Below are positions 1-10,300 of a stretch of DNA of 64,000 nucleotides, one piece after another. A program made the position numbers and the translations under genes. Position 1 is the stretch's first letter, and each line of letters starts with the position of its first letter. The notes under the pieces are model-generated. The model saw nothing but the letters and a program-made list of their open reading frames with translations, did no database searches and was not told where the DNA came from. Source of the DNA: Desulfovibrio sp. (GTDB taxonomy: Bacteria > Desulfobacterota > Desulfovibrionia > Desulfovibrionales > Desulfovibrionaceae); contig JALHJW010000010.1 of assembly GCA_022839785.1 (NCBI GenBank), positions 1-64,000 of the forward strand, read 5' to 3'.

Positions 1-1
1 G

Positions 2-97
2 TTCGTGCGTCAGCAGATCCTGTCCCAGTCCGCCGTCGCCATGCTCTCCCAGGCCAACAGCCTGCCGAGGATGGCCATGCAGCTCCTGGGCGGCTAG
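2..97 (+). CDS. Flagellin, C-terminal fragment (cut by window edge)
   Basis: Only the last 31 codons are present. They end in an alternating helical tail (QQILSQSAVAMLSQANSLPR) followed by MAMQLLGG and a TAG stop, which is the characteristic D0 C-terminus of bacterial flagellin that lines the inner core of the filament. The rest of the gene lies to the left of the window. A strong hairpin follows directly, so this is the last gene of its transcript. The family call rests on the tail alone, but that tail is highly distinctive. Confidence 0.85.
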   Translation, partial: FVRQQILSQSAVAMLSQANSLPRMAMQLLGG

Positions 98-135
98 CCT
101 CGGACATCGCTTCAACGGCAAGTACCCACAAAGGA

Positions 136-163
136 AAGGCCCCCTTCGGGGGGCCTTTTTCTA
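136..163. terminator. Bidirectional intrinsic terminator after flagellin
   Basis: A GC-rich stem (AAGGCCCCC / GGGGGGCCTT, three-base loop) is followed by TTTTT on the plus strand and by a T-rich stretch on the minus strand. It sits between the flagellin stop and the convergent stop codon of the small secreted protein, so it can serve both. Confidence 0.85.
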
Positions 164-637
164 TTCCAGGGCGGACGGATTCGTTTTCTGCGACGCGGGA
201 TCTTTCCGGGCGTGGTTCTGGACGGGACCGAGCCGCGGCCCGGACGGAGACTCCTGTATCTGCAAATCTCCCCCGGAGCCGTCCAGGCGGGTGCGCAGCG
301 GCTCGCCGGTGGTCAAGCCGTTGTCGTCGTGGATCACGGAGATGCGCCAGCCCTGTCCGGCGGCGCCGGGCGGGGTCCAGGTAAAGGCGCTTCCGGGAAA
401 GATGAAGGCCTGGGCCTGGGGATGCAGGGCGCTTTCGCCCTGGATGGTGCAGAAATACGTTTTGCGCGTGAGGTTGCGGACCACGATGCCGCCGGCATTC
501 GCGGGCAGAGCCGCGGCCAGCCACAGCGCCGCGGCCAGGGCGGCGGCAAGAAGCCGCGCGCGGCCTGGCGCGCGGCTCCGCCGCGTTGTCGCGCAGACCT
601 GCGGGAACGCGTCCCGGAACAATGGCGGAAACCTCAT
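161..637 (-). CDS. Small secreted protein of unknown function
   Basis: Predicted protein of 158 residues. An Arg-rich N-terminus is followed by a long Ala/Leu hydrophobic stretch (about residues 29-46) ending in LPANAG, which reads as a Sec signal peptide with an A-x-A cleavage site. The mature part is about 110 residues, beta-rich in appearance (GGIVVRNLTRKTYFCTI), with a hydrophilic tail. I do not recognise a family. The start chosen has an AAGGA ribosome site; longer in-frame starts upstream read through the promoter-like region. It is alone on the minus strand, convergent with flagellin. Function unknown, probably periplasmic or surface. Confidence 0.6.
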   Translation of the reverse strand: MRFPPLFRDAFPQVCATTRRSRAPGRARLLAAALAAALWLAAALPANAGGIVVRNLTRKTYFCTIQGESALHPQAQAFIFPGSAFTWTPPGAAGQGWRISVIHDDNGLTTGEPLRTRLDGSGGDLQIQESPSGPRLGPVQNHARKDPASQKTNPSALE

Positions 638-757
638 CTCCGGTCCTTCTTGCCGCGGCGGCGACCGTTTCGCCGGGCTGCCTGAAAAAACGCCCGCACC
701 CCCTGCGCCCCTTCCCTGTCGCCGACGATAGGGGCCTCGGGCGGCCGGGACAATTGG

Positions 758-787
758 GGTATATCCCCATGTGGAAAAACGTGGCAA
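758..787 (-). promoter_or_regulatory. Candidate sigma70 promoter for the small secreted protein
   Basis: On the minus strand TTGCCA (782-787) and TATACC (758-763) are separated by 18 bases, inside an AT-rich patch that contrasts with the surrounding GC-rich DNA. This would give an untranslated leader of about 110 bases before the ATG at 637. Inferred from consensus match only. The rest of the 638-807 gap holds nothing else recognisable. Confidence 0.4.
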
Positions 788-807
788 TTATTTTAAGTAA
801 TTGGCGG

Positions 808-1695
808 TTATGAATTTTTCTTCATCTGGCTGAGGAACACGCCTAGGAAGACCACGCCCGAGGCCAGATACTGCTGGCCGCTGAAGGTCTCGCCCAGGAT
901 GAGGCTGCCCAGCGCCAGGGTGATGACCGGGATCAGGTTGACGAAGGACGTGGCCTGGCCCGCGGGCAGGCGGCTCATGCCGAAGTTGTACAGGCCGTAA
1001 GCCCCGATGGTGATGCACAGGCCCAGGTAGACCACGCACAGCGCGGGGACGAGGGGGATGTCCGCGGGCAGGCTGACCGCGGGCAGGGCCAGGGCGGGCA
1101 GGAAGAAGACCGCCCCGATGAGCGCCTGCATGAAGGTCAGGAACCAGGAGTTGTACCGCTCGGTGAGCTTCTTGAGCGCCACCATGTAGCCGGTGGCGCA
1201 GCACATGGCCAGGAATTCCAGGAGGTTGCCCAGGAAGGGGTCGGGCGCGTGCTCTGTGGCCGCGGCCACGCCCGTGAGCCAGACCACGCCGACGATGGAC
1301 AGGGCGAAGCCCGCGTAGGTCCGGCCCGGGGTGCGCTCGCCCAAGAAGACGCGCGCGCCCAGCGCGACCATGAGCGGCAGCATGGCCGTGATCATGCCCG
1401 CCTGCGAGGCCGAGGTGTAGCGCAGCGCGTAGGCCTCGAAGACGAAGTAGAGGCAGGGTTCGCACAGGGCCATGAGCACGATCCATTTCCAGTCGCCCGC
1501 GCGGTAGTCGCCGCGAAAGCGCCCGGCGAAGCCCCCGAAGGCCACGGCCGCGATGGCCATGCGGCCGAAAACCACGAGCAGCGGATGGAAGCTGCCCACG
1601 GCGACTTTCATGGCGATGAAGGAGCTGCCCCACAGGAGCATGGCTCCGATGAGGGCCAGGGTGGGGACGAGATTCGGGCGGCTGTTCGCGGTCAT
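808..1695 (-). CDS. EamA/DMT-superfamily permease
   Basis: 295 residues, about ten hydrophobic segments in two five-helix halves, the usual EamA layout and length. The N-terminal half opens with LALIGAMLLWGSSFIAMK and has AGMITAMLPLMVALGA; the second half ends in ALGSLILGETFSGQQYLASG followed by a GVFL segment, matching the conserved ends of the two EamA repeats. Members export or import small metabolites across the inner membrane; the substrate cannot be predicted. It lies downstream of an FAD oxidoreductase but a strong terminator separates them, so it is probably transcribed on its own. Confidence 0.85.
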   Translation of the reverse strand: MTANSRPNLVPTLALIGAMLLWGSSFIAMKVAVGSFHPLLVVFGRMAIAAVAFGGFAGRFRGDYRAGDWKWIVLMALCEPCLYFVFEAYALRYTSASQAGMITAMLPLMVALGARVFLGERTPGRTYAGFALSIVGVVWLTGVAAATEHAPDPFLGNLLEFLAMCCATGYMVALKKLTERYNSWFLTFMQALIGAVFFLPALALPAVSLPADIPLVPALCVVYLGLCITIGAYGLYNFGMSRLPAGQATSFVNLIPVITLALGSLILGETFSGQQYLASGVVFLGVFLSQMKKNS

Positions 1696-1705
1696 TGCGT
1701 CCTCT

Positions 1706-1749
1706 GCAAAAAGAAGCGCGCCGACGGACCGTCAGGGCCGTCGGCGCGC
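1706..1749 (-). terminator. Intrinsic terminator after the FAD oxidoreductase
   Basis: A perfect 12-bp stem (1716-1727 paired with 1738-1749, ten-base loop) is followed on the minus strand by CTTCTTTTTG. It lies between the oxidoreductase stop and the EamA start. Confidence 0.85.
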
Positions 1750-1770
1750 GGTTGCTGCGTTTTTCGGTCC

Positions 1771-3051
1771 CTACAGGCTCGGCTGGGCCTCGGATCGGGC
1801 GGCGATCTTGGCCGCGAAAAGCTCCTCGGGCCAGATGAGCGGCGTGGCCGTGCCCGCCAGGACCTGCGCGCGCATTTCCGGCGTCAGGGGGATGCGGTTC
1901 TGGATGAAGCCGGTGTAGAGCCCGGCGCGGTCCACCTCGCCGATGAGGATGCAGCCCACCAGCATGTCGTCCTTGAAGACCAGCTTGCGGTAGGTCCCGG
2001 CGGCCTCGTCGGCGAAGACCACGCTCTCGAAGCCCGCGTCCAGGGGCGGGTTGGTCTGGCCCACGGAGATGGTGCCCAGGCCGAAGAAGGGGATGGAGTT
2101 CATGGACAGGGTGCCGGGGTAGGGGGTTTCCGCCCCGGCCATGTTGCGGCCCGCGTTCAGCCCCTGCTCGAAGGCGCTGGGCCAGATGGGGGTCACGGCC
2201 CGCCTGCCGGTCTGCATGTCCAGGGCCTCGGCCACGTCTCCCGCCGCGAAGATGTCCGGGTCGCTGCTGCGCATGAAGACGTCGCAGAGCACGCCCTTGG
2301 CGCAGTCGAGCCCCGCGCTCCTGGCCAGCTCCAGGCGCGGGGACACGCCCGTGGCCATGATCACGCAGTCGGCCGGGACCTCGCCCTGCGAGGTGCGTAC
2401 GGCCCTGGCCCGTCCGTCTGCGTCCGTGAGCACGGCCTCGGGCGCGGCGTCCGCGAACTTCACGCCCCGCGTCTGCAGGTGCCTGCGCACCATGGCCCCG
2501 GCCGCCTCGTCGAAATAGATGCGCATGATGCGCGAACGCACCACCAGGGTCACGTCCTTGCCGAGCATGGCCAGGCCCTCGGCCGCCTTCAGGGCGATGA
2601 GGCCCGCGCCGATGACCGCGAAGCGCGTGGCCGTGGAGGCCACCTCGCGCAGCCGGTCGGCGTCGGCCCAGGTGGTGAAGGTCATGACGTTCGCGGCGTC
2701 GCGGCCGGGGATGTCCGCCGCGCCGGGCGCGCCGCCCGTGGCCAGGAGCAGCCTGTCGTAGGGGATGTTTTCCCCGTCCTCCAGGCGCACGGTCTTGGCC
2801 TTGGGGTCCACGGCCACGGCCTTGCAACCCAGGCGCACGGCCACCTTGTTGTGTTCGTAGAATTCCCGGGGGCGCAGCGGCATGTTCGCGGCCTTAACCT
2901 TGCCCGCGAGGTAGTAGGAGATGAGCGGACGGCCGTAGGTGGCCTTGTCCTCCTCGCTGAGCACGAGGATTTCGCCCGCGGCGTCGTGCTCGCGGATGCC
3001 CTCGATGGCGCCGATGCTGGCCACGCCGTTGCCGATGATCAGGTACTTCAT
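1771..3051 (-). CDS. NAD(P)/FAD-dependent oxidoreductase (Pyr_redox_2)
   Basis: 426 residues. The N-terminus MKYLIIGNGVASIGAIEGI is an FAD-binding GxGxxG fold. A second dinucleotide site for NAD(P)H (FAVIGAGLIALKAAEGLAML) lies near residue 145, and DIFAAGDVAEALD near residue 270 is the second FAD contact. This is the layout of NADH-rubredoxin oxidoreductases and the N-terminal part of NirB/NasD-type enzymes; the last 100 residues resemble the C-terminal domain of that group. In an anaerobe a role in passing electrons to rubredoxin or a similar acceptor is plausible but not shown here. I chose the ATG that directly starts the FAD fold; the longer open frame upstream codes for no recognisable domain. 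Confidence 0.85.
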   Translation of the reverse strand: MKYLIIGNGVASIGAIEGIREHDAAGEILVLSEEDKATYGRPLISYYLAGKVKAANMPLRPREFYEHNKVAVRLGCKAVAVDPKAKTVRLEDGENIPYDRLLLATGGAPGAADIPGRDAANVMTFTTWADADRLREVASTATRFAVIGAGLIALKAAEGLAMLGKDVTLVVRSRIMRIYFDEAAGAMVRRHLQTRGVKFADAAPEAVLTDADGRARAVRTSQGEVPADCVIMATGVSPRLELARSAGLDCAKGVLCDVFMRSSDPDIFAAGDVAEALDMQTGRRAVTPIWPSAFEQGLNAGRNMAGAETPYPGTLSMNSIPFFGLGTISVGQTNPPLDAGFESVVFADEAAGTYRKLVFKDDMLVGCILIGEVDRAGLYTGFIQNRIPLTPEMRAQVLAGTATPLIWPEELFAAKIAARSEAQPSL

Positions 3052-3329
3052 GGACGCGCCCCCGCAGGTCGCATGGTGAAAAGACCCGGGCCACGCGGCG
3101 GTCCGCCCGCCAAAGCATCTTCCGCGTGACCGTGCGGTTTTTCTAGCCAAAGGGGAAGCCCGCGTAAAGGCTTTTCCCCTCGCGTATTGACACGTCCTGG
3201 CTTCCGATTCATTGAAGGTGCTGGTCGCGCCGGGGCATGCCGGACGCGCCTTGCCGGGCACCTCCGGCATCCCTGTCCGCGCTCCGCGCCGGGGCCGGAC
3301 ACCATCCGCACCGCGCCCAAGGAAGAGAC

Positions 3330-5024
3330 ATGAGCACCGAGAACACCGCGCCCGCCGCGCCCAGCAATTTCATCAAGGCCATCATCGAGGACGACCTGAA
3401 GACGGACAAGTGGGGCGGGCGCGTCCACACCCGGTTCCCTCCTGAGCCCAACGGGTATCTGCACATCGGCCACGCCAAGTCCATCTGCCTCAATTTCGGC
3501 GTGGCGCGCGACTACGGCGGCAAGTGCAACCTGCGCTTCGACGACACCAACCCCCTGAAGGAGGACGTGGAGTACGTCGATTCCATCCAGGAGGACGTGC
3601 GCTGGCTCGGTTTCGACTGGGACGGCCGCTGCTTCTACGCCTCGGACTACTTCGAGCGCATCTTCGAGTGCGCCGTGGCCCTGATCAGGAAGGGGCTGGC
3701 CTACGTGGACTCCCTCTCGGCCGAGGATATCCGCGCCTATCGCGGCACCTTGAAGGAGCCCGGCCGCAACAGCCCCTACCGCGACCGCTCCATCGAGGAG
3801 AACCTGGACCTCTTCATGCGCATGCGCGCGGGCGAGTTCCCGGACGGGGCGCACGTGCTGCGCGCCAAGATCGACATGAAGAGCCCCAACGTGGTCATGC
3901 GCGACCCCACGCTCTACCGCATCCGCCACGCCGCGCACCACCGCACCGGCGACGCCTGGCGCATCTACCCCATGTACGACTTCACCCACTGCCTCTCGGA
4001 CTCCTTCGAGGGCATCACCCATTCCATCTGCACCCTGGAGTTCGAGAACAACCGCGAGCTCTACGACTGGGTGCTGGACGCGCTCGGGATGTACCACCCG
4101 CGCCAGTACGAGTTCGCGCGGCTGAACATGACCGGGGTGGTGCTCTCCAAGCGCAAGCTGATCAAGCTCGTGGAGGAGGGCGTGGTGGACGGCTGGGACG
4201 ACCCGCGCATGCCCACCATCTGCGGCTTCAGGCGCAAGGGCTTCACGCCCGAGTCCATCCGCGATTTCTGCGAGCGCATCGGCGTGGCGCGCTCGAACAA
4301 CCTCGTGGACTACGCCCTGCTGGAGCACTGCCTGCGCGAGGACCTCAACGCCCGCGCCCCGCGCGTCATGGGCGTGCTGAAGCCGCTGAAGCTCACCATC
4401 GTCAACTACCCCGAGGACCAGACCGAGGAGTTCGAGTTTCCCTTCCACCCGGAGAACGAGGCCATGGGCAGCCGCAAGCTGCCGTTCTGCCGCGACCTCT
4501 ACATCGAGCGCACGGACTTCCTGGAGAACGCGCCGAAGAAGTGGTTCCGGCTCGCCCCGGGCATGGAGGTGCGCCTGCGCTACGCCTACTACGTGCGCTG
4601 CGTGGAGGTGGTGAAAGACGCCTCGGGCGAGGTCGTCGAGGTCAGGTGCGAGTACGACCCGGCCACCAAGGGCGGCTGGTCGAACGACGGCCGCAAGGTC
4701 AAGGGCACGCTGCACTGGCTCTCCGCGCGCCACGCGGTCCCGGCCGAATTCCGCCTCTTCGAGCACCTCTTCCTGACCGGCGGCGCGGCGGCCAACGTGG
4801 ACGACCCGGAGGCCGCGGCCGCGAGCCTCAATCCGAACTCCCTGGAAACCCTCAGGGGCTTCGTGGAGCCCGGACTGGCGGACGCCGAGCCGGGCTGGCG
4901 CTGCCAGTTCGAGCGCACCGGCTACTTCGTGGCCGACACCAAGCTGACCCGGCCCGGCGCGCCGGTCTTCAACCGCACCACGGGCCTGCGCGACTCCTTC
5001 GCCAAGGAACTGCAGAAGGGCTAG
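3330..5024 (+). CDS. glnS: Glutaminyl-tRNA synthetase
   Basis: 564 residues, close to the roughly 555 of E. coli GlnS. It charges tRNA-Gln with glutamine using ATP. Class I signature HIGH is at residues 45-48 (PNGYLHIGHAKS) and the KMSKS-equivalent is VVLSKRKL near residue 270. The FDDTNP motif around residue 70 and the anticodon-binding C-terminal half are intact. Start chosen at ATG 3330 with a GGAAGA site just upstream. Transcribed alone and followed by a terminator. The window also encodes gatA and gatC, so this organism carries both direct charging and an amidotransferase. Confidence 0.95.
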   Translation: MSTENTAPAAPSNFIKAIIEDDLKTDKWGGRVHTRFPPEPNGYLHIGHAKSICLNFGVARDYGGKCNLRFDDTNPLKEDVEYVDSIQEDVRWLGFDWDGRCFYASDYFERIFECAVALIRKGLAYVDSLSAEDIRAYRGTLKEPGRNSPYRDRSIEENLDLFMRMRAGEFPDGAHVLRAKIDMKSPNVVMRDPTLYRIRHAAHHRTGDAWRIYPMYDFTHCLSDSFEGITHSICTLEFENNRELYDWVLDALGMYHPRQYEFARLNMTGVVLSKRKLIKLVEEGVVDGWDDPRMPTICGFRRKGFTPESIRDFCERIGVARSNNLVDYALLEHCLREDLNARAPRVMGVLKPLKLTIVNYPEDQTEEFEFPFHPENEAMGSRKLPFCRDLYIERTDFLENAPKKWFRLAPGMEVRLRYAYYVRCVEVVKDASGEVVEVRCEYDPATKGGWSNDGRKVKGTLHWLSARHAVPAEFRLFEHLFLTGGAAANVDDPEAAAASLNPNSLETLRGFVEPGLADAEPGWRCQFERTGYFVADTKLTRPGAPVFNRTTGLRDSFAKELQKG

Positions 5025-5046
5025 GCCGCCACATTCCGACATGCGG

Positions 5047-5085
5047 ACGCCGCGCCGGGCTTGCAGCCGGGCGCGGCGTTTCTTG
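5047..5085 (+). terminator. Intrinsic terminator after glnS
   Basis: Stem CGCCGCGCC... / ...GGCGCGGCG around a TTGCA loop, ending in a short T-rich run (TTTCTT), 22 bases after the glnS stop. Confidence 0.75.
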
Positions 5086-5120
5086 TGGTCCTGGCGTTGC
5101 CGGACGGCTGGCCTGCGCGG

Positions 5121-7346
5121 TCAGCTCCCGTCCCCGTCCAGGATGCGTCTGGCCATCCGCGACGGCTCGAACGACGTCAGAAAACAAGTCATTTCCTCGG
5201 CCGGGAGCGGCCTGCTGACCAGGTATCCCTGCGCCACGTCGCATTGCATGGCGAGCAGGCGGCGCGCCTGGTTCTGGGTCTCGACGCCTTCGGCGGTGAT
5301 CTCCAGGCCGAGGCTGTGGCCGACCGCGATGACGGCCTTGACGATGGAGGCGTTGCCGCTGTTGATGATCATGTCGCGCACGAAGGACATGTCCACCTTG
5401 AGCTTGTGCACTTCGAGCTGCTGCAGGTAGGCCAGCGAGGAGTAGCCGGTGCCGAAGTCGTCGATGGACAGGCGTACGCCGAGGGCCTTGAGTTCGGCGA
5501 GGGAGCGGAGGGACTGGTCGCGGTCCAGCATCACGAAGCTCTCGGTGATTTCGAGTTCCAGCAACTCCGGCGCGATGCCGGTGTCCTGCAGCACGTCCTT
5601 GACCGAAGCGACCAGATGCCCCCGGCTGAGCTGGACCGCGGAGACGTTCACGGCCATCCGGAGCGGCTTCAGGCCTGCGGTGGTCCATTGCGTGGCCTGG
5701 CGGCAGGCCTCGCGCAGCACCCAGTCGCCGAGCGAGATCACCAGGCCGCTTTCCTCGGCCAGGGGGATGAACTCCCCGGGGGAGACCATGCCGCGCTCCG
5801 GGTGTTGCCAGCGGACCAGGGCCTCAAGGCCGACGATCTCCCCGCTTTGGAGATCGACCTGCGGCTGGTAGTGGAGCCGCAACTCCTGGCGCTCCAAGGC
5901 GCGGCGCAGATCGGCTTCGAGCGTCAGGCGGCCGCGGGCGCGCTGCGTCATCTCCGGAGAGAAGAAGCGCAGGATGCCCCTGCCCTGCACCTTGGCCTGG
6001 TGCAGGGCCGCGTCGGCGCTGCTCTGCAGGGTTTCCGCGCCCCTCCCGTCGTCCGGGTACAGGGCGATGCCGATGCTGACGCCGACGTAGACGCTGCCTC
6101 CCCCCACGGCGAACGGTTCGGCGAAGGCGTCGATGATGCGCTGTGCCGTGAGGTCGACGGGCATGCCCTCGCTCTCGTCGAGAATGATGTTGAATTCGTC
6201 GCCGCCGATGCGGGCGATGGCGTCGCATCCCGGCAGCAGGACCTGCAGCCGCTTGCTCACCTCGACCAGCAGTTGGTCGCCCAGGCGGTGGCCGAGGCTT
6301 TCATTGATGGTCTGGAAATTGTCGAGGTCGAGGAAGAGGAGGGCGAAGCGGGCCTGGTCGCGTTCGGCCTGCAGGATGGCGTGCGCCAGCAGCTCGGCGA
6401 ACAGTTCGCGGTTGGGCAGGTGCGTCAGGGGATCGCGGTGCATGAGGAAGCGGTACTTTTCCTCGCTGATCTGCAGCATGGCGCTACGCTGCGCCACCAA
6501 ATCCTCCAGGAAGCGCCGCAACCGCGACAGTTCGAGATGCGTGCGGATGCGGGCGCGCACCTCGTCGATGTCGAAGGGCTTGGTGATGTAGTCGGCGGCT
6601 CCCAGGCCGAAGCCCTTCACCTTCTGTTCGGTGGCGTCGACCATGGTCACGAAGATCACCGGGATGCGGTTGCCCGTGGGCGTGGCCTTGATGCGGCGGC
6701 AGATCTCGTAACCGTCCATTTCCGGCATCACGATGTCGAGCAACACCAGGTCGGGGGGCACGGCCCCCTGCACCGCGGCGAGCGCCTGCACGCCGGTGGA
6801 GGCGACCTGGATGCGGTATTCGTCTCGCAAGGCTTCGAGCAGTTCGTGGATGTTCTCCGGGATGTCGTCGACCACCAGGATCGAGGGGGGACGCGCCGGA
6901 TCGCGGTGCGCGGCGATGTCAAAGAGCACGGGGTGCCTGCGGTAACGCTTGAGATCGAGCTGGTTGCGCAGGCGCGTGCGGAGCAGGTCGGGGTTGACCG
7001 GCTTGGTGATGTAGTCGGCCACGCCCAGGGCCAGGCCTCGTGCCTCGTCCGCCGCTTCGGTCAGCGCGGTGACGAAGATCACCGGGATGTCCGCCGTGGC
7101 CGGATCGAGCTTCAGCGCCGAGAGGACGGAATAGCCGTCCATGCCCGGCATCTTGATGTCGAGCAGGATGAGGTCCGGTTGGGGCCGCCGTCGCGCCAGC
7201 TCAAGGGCCTTCTCTCCGCTCGTGGCGGCGGAGATGGCGTAGTCGTCGCGCAGGATGTGCATCAGGGCGTGCAGGTTCTCGTGCACGTCGTCGACGATCA
7301 GGATGCGGGGGCGGGCATCCGCGGGGAGGGGGGCTGGTTCGCTCAT
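5121..7346 (-). CDS. Double-receiver GGDEF/EAL response regulator
   Basis: 741 residues, no membrane segment. Two receiver domains come first, with phospho-acceptor aspartates at D63 (LILLDIKMPG) and D204 (LVLLDIVMPE). A GGDEF domain has an intact RIGGDEF motif at 381-385, and an EAL domain starts at about 490 with GLEALVRW, the metal-site DDFGTGYSSL and AEGVET motifs and a QGY end. Both cyclase and phosphodiesterase signatures look complete, so direction of c-di-GMP change cannot be told from sequence. The start codon overlaps the stop of the hybrid kinase by four bases (ATGA), so the two are translationally coupled and this is the likely output of that kinase. Last gene of a three-gene operon. 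Confidence 0.92.
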   Translation of the reverse strand: MSEPAPLPADARPRILIVDDVHENLHALMHILRDDYAISAATSGEKALELARRRPQPDLILLDIKMPGMDGYSVLSALKLDPATADIPVIFVTALTEAADEARGLALGVADYITKPVNPDLLRTRLRNQLDLKRYRRHPVLFDIAAHRDPARPPSILVVDDIPENIHELLEALRDEYRIQVASTGVQALAAVQGAVPPDLVLLDIVMPEMDGYEICRRIKATPTGNRIPVIFVTMVDATEQKVKGFGLGAADYITKPFDIDEVRARIRTHLELSRLRRFLEDLVAQRSAMLQISEEKYRFLMHRDPLTHLPNRELFAELLAHAILQAERDQARFALLFLDLDNFQTINESLGHRLGDQLLVEVSKRLQVLLPGCDAIARIGGDEFNIILDESEGMPVDLTAQRIIDAFAEPFAVGGGSVYVGVSIGIALYPDDGRGAETLQSSADAALHQAKVQGRGILRFFSPEMTQRARGRLTLEADLRRALERQELRLHYQPQVDLQSGEIVGLEALVRWQHPERGMVSPGEFIPLAEESGLVISLGDWVLREACRQATQWTTAGLKPLRMAVNVSAVQLSRGHLVASVKDVLQDTGIAPELLELEITESFVMLDRDQSLRSLAELKALGVRLSIDDFGTGYSSLAYLQQLEVHKLKVDMSFVRDMIINSGNASIVKAVIAVGHSLGLEITAEGVETQNQARRLLAMQCDVAQGYLVSRPLPAEEMTCFLTSFEPSRMARRILDGDGS

Positions 7347-10300
7347 GGCGTCGGGTCCGTCAGCAGGGTTTGGAGGTGCTGCAGTTTCGTCCGGGCCGCG
7401 TCGATGTCGAAGACGTCGACCAGCGCGGCCAGGGCCGCGATCTCGGGTTCAAGGGAGGACCCCGCCAGCCCGGCGCGCAGCTTGGCCAGCAACGGTTCGG
7501 CCGCGCCCAGGTCGTTGTCGAGGGCCGCCTGCAGGCGCTCCAGCAACTCGCGCACGGCGGGCTGGGCGAGCGGTTCGGCAGGAGGCAGGGAAGGCGCCGC
7601 GTCGTCCGCCAGGTTGTCGATGGCGCGCATGGCCTGCCCGAGCAGCGCCTCCGCCTCGTCGAGCAGGGCGGCCTCGGGCAGCGCGCCCTGCCTGAGCAGG
7701 GCGTAGATGGCGGCGACTTTTTCGTACACCGCCTGCGCCCCGAGGTTGCCGGTCAGGCCCTTGAGCGCATGGCACTGCTCCTCGGCGCGGCGCACGTCGC
7801 CCTGCGCCGTCAGCCGCCGCAGTTCGGCCACGGCGTCCGGATAGTGCTCGCGGAAGCGGCGCAACTGCCTGCGGTAGGCCTCGGCCTTGCCGCCGATGCG
7901 GCGGATGCCCTCGCGGACCTCGAAGCCCTCCAGCGCCAGCAGGTCGGGCGGCAGGTCGTCGGCCGGGGACGGGGCGGCGACGGGCGGGGCGGGCCTGCCC
8001 TCCTGTCCGGCGGGAAGGCGCACCCAGCGCGCCAGAGTGGCCATCAGCCGGTCCGGCGCGATGGGCTTGGTGACGTGGTCGTTCATGCCCGCGGCGCGGC
8101 TCTTCTCGGCGTCCTGGGCCATGGCCAGCGCGGTCATGGCGATGATCGGCAGTTCCGCGAACCGTTCCCCGCCCGGCGCGTCCGCGAGGGCGCGGATGCG
8201 GCGCGCGGCCTCAAGGCCGTCCATTTCGGGCATCTGGATGTCCATAAGCACCGCGTCGTAGTCGTGCTGTTGCACCTTCGCGACGGCCTCGGCCCCGTTC
8301 GCGGCCTCATCGATCTCGATGCCCTCGCTGCGCAGAAGTTCCGTGGCGAACTCGCGGTTGATGTCGTTGTCCTCCACGAGCAGCAGCCGCGCTCCGGCCA
8401 GCCTGCCGCTGACCGCAAGGTCGGGGGCGCGGCGTGCCTCGTCCGCGCCCAGGATGCGTCCCCGCCCCAGCACCGAGAGGATCGTGTCGAGCAGAACCGA
8501 GGGCGAGACCGGCTTGATGAGGAAGCCGTCCACGCCCGCCTGCTCGGCCAGGCGGAAGACGTCCTCGCGGCCGTAGGCCGTGATCATGACCACCTTGGGC
8601 TTGAGCGGCACGGCGGCGTCGCGATGGATGTGCTGCGTGGCCTCGTCGCCGTTCATGCCGGGCATGTGCCAGTCCATCAGCACCAGGTCGTAGGGAGCGT
8701 CGGTCGCGGTCCGGAGGGCGGACAGCGCCTCCGCGCCGTCCGACGCGACGCCCACGTCGAGCTGAAAGAAGCGCAGCATCTCGGCCAGTATCTGGCGCGA
8801 GACCTCGTTGTCGTCCACCACCAGCACGCGGATGCCCCGCAGCAGCGGGCCGACCTGCTCCACCAGCTCGCGCTGGCGGGCCTGGGCGTGGCGGGGTATC
8901 TGCAGGCGCACGGTGCAGCAGATCGTGGTGCCCTTGCCGGGCTGCGAGTCCTCGATCCAGATGCGGCCGCCCATGAGTTCGACGAGGTTCTTGCTGATGG
9001 CCAGCCCGAGTCCGGTGCCCCCGAAGCGGCGTGTGACGCTCTGGTCGGCCTGGGTGAATTTCTCGAAAAGCTTCTCCTGCGCCTCCGGGGTCATGCCGAT
9101 GCCGGAGTCGCGCACGCAGGCCTGCAGGGTGAGGCTGTCCTCGCTCGCGCTGAGGCTGCGCAAGGCCAGTTCGACCTGACCCTGCTGCGTGAATTTGACC
9201 GCGTTGCCGCAGAGGTTGAGCAGAATCTGCCGCAGGCGCAGCGGGTCGCCGACCAGGCGAAAGGGAATCGCGGGGTCGTGGCGGATGAGGAACTCGATGC
9301 CCTTCTGTCCGGCCAGGTAGCCCACGGCGTTGGCGAGTTGCTCCAGCAGGGCGTCGAGGCCGAACTCGACCTGCTCGATATCCAGCTTGCCCGCCTCGAT
9401 CTTGGAGATGTCGAGGATGTCGTTGATGATTCCGAGCAGGGAATGCGCCGCGCCCTGCGCCTTGGCCAGGTAGTTGCGCTGGCTCGGCGTCAGGTCGCTC
9501 TTGAGCGTCAGATAGAGCATGCCCAGGATGGCGTTCATGGGCGTGCGTATCTCGTGGCTCATGTTGGCCAGGAAGTCCGACTTGGCCCGCGTGGCCTCCT
9601 CGGCCACCTCCTTGGCCTGGCGCAATTCCCGCGTCCGGGTGGCGACGACGCCTTCCAGGTCCCGGTTGAGCCCGTCCAGCTCCTGCAGCGAGTCGAAGAG
9701 CCGGATGCGGCTTTCGTTGAAGGCTTCCACCAACTCGCCGATCTCGTCCCGGTAGGGGTAGTCGATCTTCTGCGGCGCGTCGCTTGAGTGGAACCGCCAG
9801 TCGGCCACGGCCGCGGCGAGACGCGTCACGGTCTGGGAGAGCTGCAGGCGCATGGTCCACCGGAAGAGCAGCCACAGGCCCACGGTGGCCGCGATCGAGT
9901 TGAGCAGCGCGACGAGGACGCCGAACTTGGTGCGGTCCCAGAGCACGTCCCGGCCCGAATAGAGCTGAAGCTGGCCGATGAAGTGGATTTCGCCGCGCGG
10001 CGTCTGGTAGGCGAGCGGCAGGACGGCCTGCTTGAACCGGCCGGGGAAGAGACTGTCCACCTCGTTGGGAGAGGCGGGCATCTCGCCATCGGCCGCCAGG
10101 ACGTCGCCGAGAACGGACTCGATCCGTGCGCCCGAGACGATGGCGTTCTGGCGGACTCCCCGCACGATGGACGTCATCTGGTGGGCGTCCAGCCCCCAGA
10201 CGGAGTTGACGACGCCGGGTTCGATGGTCCGGGCCAGGGAGTCCAGATCCCTGTCGATGTCCCGGCTGACCTCGACGTACTGGATGGCGCACTGCACGCC

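Noticed and set aside
212..813. Plus-strand open frames over the secreted protein gene
   Set aside because: Shadow frames typical of GC-rich DNA; Arg/Gly/Ala-rich composition without domains.
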